A stretch of 41,122 nucleotides of DNA from Paraburkholderia ginsengiterrae (GTDB lineage Bacteria; Pseudomonadota; Gammaproteobacteria; Burkholderiales; Burkholderiaceae). A program made the position numbers and the translations under genes. The notes below the pieces were generated by a model. It did not search any database. It was not told where the DNA came from and worked only from the letters and a program-made list of their open reading frames with translations. Positions within the stretch are counted from its first letter, which is position 1; every line of letters starts with the position of its first letter. The stretch covers positions 1 to 41,122 of the forward strand of contig NZ_LXKA01000346.1 in NCBI RefSeq assembly GCF_001645125.1, written 5' to 3'. Of the stretch, positions 38,979 through 41,122 are shown piece by piece.

Positions 38979-39719
38979 ATGCGTACGATATTCACCAGCA
39001 CCGCGCCGCTGAAGAAGCGCTTTTCCGTCGCGCGGCTCACGGGCCTCGTTGCCGTTGCTTTGAGCGTCGTGGCTGCACAGCATCTGGCCCATTCGGCGGA
39101 AGCAGCCACCAAAATTCCTCCTCCCGCGCAGGACGAAAAGGCCGGCGCGGCGCACAGTGAAACGGCGGTGTTCGCGGGTGGCTGCTTCTGGGGCGTGCAG
39201 GGCGTGTTCGAGCACGTACGCGGCGTGCGTCAGGTCGCTTCGGGCTACACCGGCGGCGCGGCCTCCACGGCGCAATACGAAACGGTTAGCGAGGGCGATA
39301 CGGGACACGCGGAGTCGGTGCAGATCACCTACGATCCGACGCAGATCACGTATGGACGCCTGCTGCAGATATTCTTCTCAGTCGCACACAACCCGACCGA
39401 GTTGAACCGTCAGGGACCTGACGAGGGCACGCAGTATCGCTCGGCGATTTTTCCCGTGAACGCGGCGCAGCGCGATATCGCCCAATCGTATATCGCGCAG
39501 ATCGACAAAGCGCATGTGTTCGGCGGGCCGGTAGTGACGCGCGTGGAGAACTTCAAAGGCTTCTATCCGGCCGAAAACTACCATCAGAACTTCCTCGCGC
39601 TGCATCCGGACTATCCGTATATCGCGATCAACGATCTGCCGAAAGTGACCGATCTGAAGAAGATGTTCCCGGATCTGTATCGCAACGATCCGGTGTTGCT
39701 CGCGACCACTGCACGGTAA
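38979..39719 (+). CDS. msrA: Exported peptide methionine sulfoxide reductase MsrA, single-cysteine
   Basis: 246 residues. It reduces Met-S-sulfoxide in proteins. Residues 1-42 are a signal peptide with a twin-positive n-region and an AHSAEA cleavage region. The MsrA core starts AVFAGGCFWGVQGVFEHVRG, with catalytic Cys69, then SGYTGG, YETVSEGDTGHAESV, FFSVAHNPTELNRQGPDEGT, YRSAIFP and AENYHQNF. Cys69 is the only cysteine in the whole protein, so the usual C-terminal resolving cysteines are missing. Reduction must come from an outside thiol, most plausibly the CINC site of the co-transcribed DipZ. It is the last gene of its operon. Confidence 0.94.
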   Translation: MRTIFTSTAPLKKRFSVARLTGLVAVALSVVAAQHLAHSAEAATKIPPPAQDEKAGAAHSETAVFAGGCFWGVQGVFEHVRGVRQVASGYTGGAASTAQYETVSEGDTGHAESVQITYDPTQITYGRLLQIFFSVAHNPTELNRQGPDEGTQYRSAIFPVNAAQRDIAQSYIAQIDKAHVFGGPVVTRVENFKGFYPAENYHQNFLALHPDYPYIAINDLPKVTDLKKMFPDLYRNDPVLLATTAR

Positions 39720-40677
39720 CGCATGCGGTTTTGTCAGTCCGGAGTCAGTGCCGGATCATTTGTATTAATATTATTTAAACAGCCAGCAAATGATGGATGG
39801 CCCGAATATTGGCTATCCACTGACAAATCAAAGATTTGCCTTTTCTTCGGCCACGTGAGGCAGAGTCGTTCCATTCGGCGGCATTTGGAAAACCTTCCGG
39901 CACGCCTTACCAAACATTTCCGCTCTTATCACTTATCGCCCTGGCAGGCCGCCACGTTACACGGATGAAACGTTTATAATTTGTCTGCCAAAAACCTCTG
40001 TAATTAGTACCGGATGCAATTCGGAATCGTGCCAGCCGGGTAATGGTTACGTCAGTGGGTTAAGTCAGTGGCCATTGCGCAGTTGCGGGTAATATTTTCC
40101 TGTATCTGGTGGAATGGGGTTCAATGGCACGCTTTAAAGCGCAGCGTAACGAAAGCGAAGAAATTAGGGTGATTATTCGGCATCCTCAATTCATTCGGTG
40201 AATGCGTTGCGCCGCAATTTGCTTGTCAAAATGGGTTTGTCAAATATGGGCGGCGCCGGTTTGTCAGCGCGTGCCTTATCAGGTTTATCGCGTTACGTCG
40301 TCGGCATGGTTTGAACCCTCTCGGGGTGTCTACCCCGGTTGCGCGCCAGGAGAATCGCCTGGCACGGGCCGGGAAGCCGACTGACTTTTTCAGGCAGTGG
40401 GAATGTCCGTTCGAGCGTCGCTACGTGCCACGCCCGGTGATCTCCCTTGCGGATTTTGCTGTGTGATCGCTAACGGTGTGTGTCGAGCGGTCTTTATGCA
40501 AGATTATAGTAAGTTATCCGTAATAAATAAGTGGTGGCAGACACCACATCAGCAATGAACGTGTTCAGCGCGTTCTCTGGTTGACCTCTCTCTATTCAAT
40601 AACGCCAAGGCGGGACGACGGTGATCGATCTCGCTGAATTCTCGGGGAAAACCTGTTCACAGCGATATATACGGACA
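39720..40677. other. Long gene-free region with perfect hairpins and repeats
   Basis: About 960 bp, more AT-rich in parts than the rest of the window (for example 39760-39785 and 40500-40535). No protein-like ORF: the short frames at 39723-39968 and 40202-40384 lack family features. Perfect hairpins lie at 40322-40337 (CGGGGT-gtct-ACCCCG), 40345-40363 (a six-base stem with CCAGG/CCTGG core) and 40531-40547 (GTGGTG/CACCAC). TTGTCA occurs three times at 40223, 40237 and 40261. The region probably carries a regulated promoter and long leader for the downstream secreted protein; an unannotated small RNA is possible. Confidence 0.5.
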
Positions 40678-41122
40678 ATGACGAGATATTTGAAACTACT
40701 AGGCGTGGCGTCGGCGACTGTGCTGGCATCGTTTGCCGCGGAAAACGCGCAGGCTCAGGCGAGCACCATCACTGTCGGCGGCCAGCAATACAAGTTGTGC
40801 GCGCAAGAGAATGGCAATTGTTCCTTTCTTGGAACCGCCTCGGTCGTGTTCGGTGCGGTTCCGCCCAACGCGCCGTCGGTGATGCTGACCGCTCCGCAGA
40901 CATTTAGCAATGGCGTGGGCTGCTATGTCGGCGCGGTTTCGTCGACTGATCCTGCATATGGCTACGATAAGGCGTGCTGGCTGAAGGCAGTGGCCGCAAC
41001 GCCGACGCCGGCTCCTACGCCGACTCCGGCTCCAACCCCGACGCCGACGCCAACACCCACGCCGACGCCGACGCCGACTCCCACGCCGGCCCCAGCACCG
41101 ACGCCCACCCCGACTCCGGCAC
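40678..41122 (+). CDS. Secreted protein with Cys-containing N-terminal domain and Thr-Pro linker (3'-truncated by window)
   Basis: 148 residues visible, no stop before the window ends. A signal peptide (MTRYLKLLGVASATVLASFA, then AENAQAQA) is followed by a ~75-residue domain: ITVGGQQYKLCAQENGNCSF, GTASVVFGAVPPN, NGVGCYVGAVSSTDPAYGY and KACWLKAV. Its four cysteines are probably in two disulfides. I have seen this Cys/FGA/DP/KxCW pattern in bacterial extracellular carbohydrate-active proteins, but the match is from memory. From residue 108 a Thr-Pro/Ala-Pro repeat linker begins and continues to the end, so a further domain lies beyond. The ribosome-binding site is weak (ACGGACA). Confidence 0.75.
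   Translation, partial: MTRYLKLLGVASATVLASFAAENAQAQASTITVGGQQYKLCAQENGNCSFLGTASVVFGAVPPNAPSVMLTAPQTFSNGVGCYVGAVSSTDPAYGYDKACWLKAVAATPTPAPTPTPAPTPTPTPTPTPTPTPTPTPAPAPTPTPTPA
40999..41122 (+). repeat. Thr-Pro/Ala-Pro coding repeat
   Basis: Imperfect 6-bp repeats (ACGCCG, GCTCCG, CCAACC and variants) encode alternating TP/AP dipeptides to the end of the window. Such linkers separate a binding domain from a catalytic or cell-surface domain in secreted proteins. Confidence 0.85.

Noticed and set aside
39723-39968. 81-residue ORF after msrA
   Set aside because: No ribosome-binding site, mixed composition and no domain; more likely intergenic.
40300-40400. tRNA- or riboswitch-like element around the paired hairpins
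   Set aside because: A GGTTTGAACC string recalls a T-arm, but there is no acceptor stem, anticodon arm or CCA context, and no known riboswitch consensus could be matched by eye.

Overview
The window is GC-rich chromosomal DNA of a Burkholderiaceae bacterium, most likely Paraburkholderia or a close relative. The indicators are a DUF4148 protein, Burkholderiales-type H-NS, the DUF3348/DUF802/OmpA/DUF2894 cluster, a DUF3311 plus sodium:solute symporter pair, and many ATGA/GTGA start-stop overlaps. I see no tRNA, rRNA, insertion sequence, integrase or CRISPR array. Identifications rest on motif reading by eye; no search was run.

Layout. 1-987 is the 3' part of a glycine/histidine/aspartate pentapeptide-repeat protein that starts outside the window. 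1.4-5.4 kb holds single genes: a nitrilase-family hydrolase, a secreted FKBP isomerase with its own terminator, a DUF488 protein, a small membrane protein, a DUF6765-type protein and an Arg/Trp-rich secreted protein. 5.9-7.2 kb holds an H-NS protein with two DNA-binding modules and a histone-H1-like tail, then an unknown protein. 7.3-12.0 kb (minus) is a coupled operon: lipoprotein sulfatase, formylglycine-generating enzyme, MetQ/NlpA-type binding protein and Cys-cluster protein. 12.2-16.7 kb has a BON-like secreted protein, then a NarL-type two-component system divergent from a DUF3311/symporter pair, with a TACGTA repeat operator candidate between them. 16.8-20.6 kb (minus) is an iron-uptake operon (TonB receptor, SEL1 protein, PiuC) behind a Fur-box-like palindrome. 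20.8-22.0 kb is a DadA-like oxidoreductase.

22.2-27.1 kb is the most striking locus: DUF3348, a MotA/ExbB/ZorA-like protein with a very long hendecad-repeat tail (DUF802), a MotB/ZorB-like OmpA protein and DUF2894. It has the architecture of an ion-driven Zorya-type complex.

27.2-30.6 kb contains a zinc-ribbon protein, TerC divergent from an NhaR-like regulator, a TerB-fold protein, DUF4148 and a small ORF. 30.8-34.5 kb has an orphan six-helix membrane protein resembling the sensor part of some class III cyclases, then a LysR regulator divergent from an M20 amidohydrolase and an amino-acid-type binding protein. 34.6-39.7 kb combines an OmpR-type two-component system, divergent from dipZ and an exported one-cysteine MsrA, and looks like a periplasmic methionine sulfoxide repair module. 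The last 1.4 kb is a long gene-free, partly AT-rich stretch with perfect hairpins, leading into a secreted protein with a Thr-Pro repeat linker that runs off the end.
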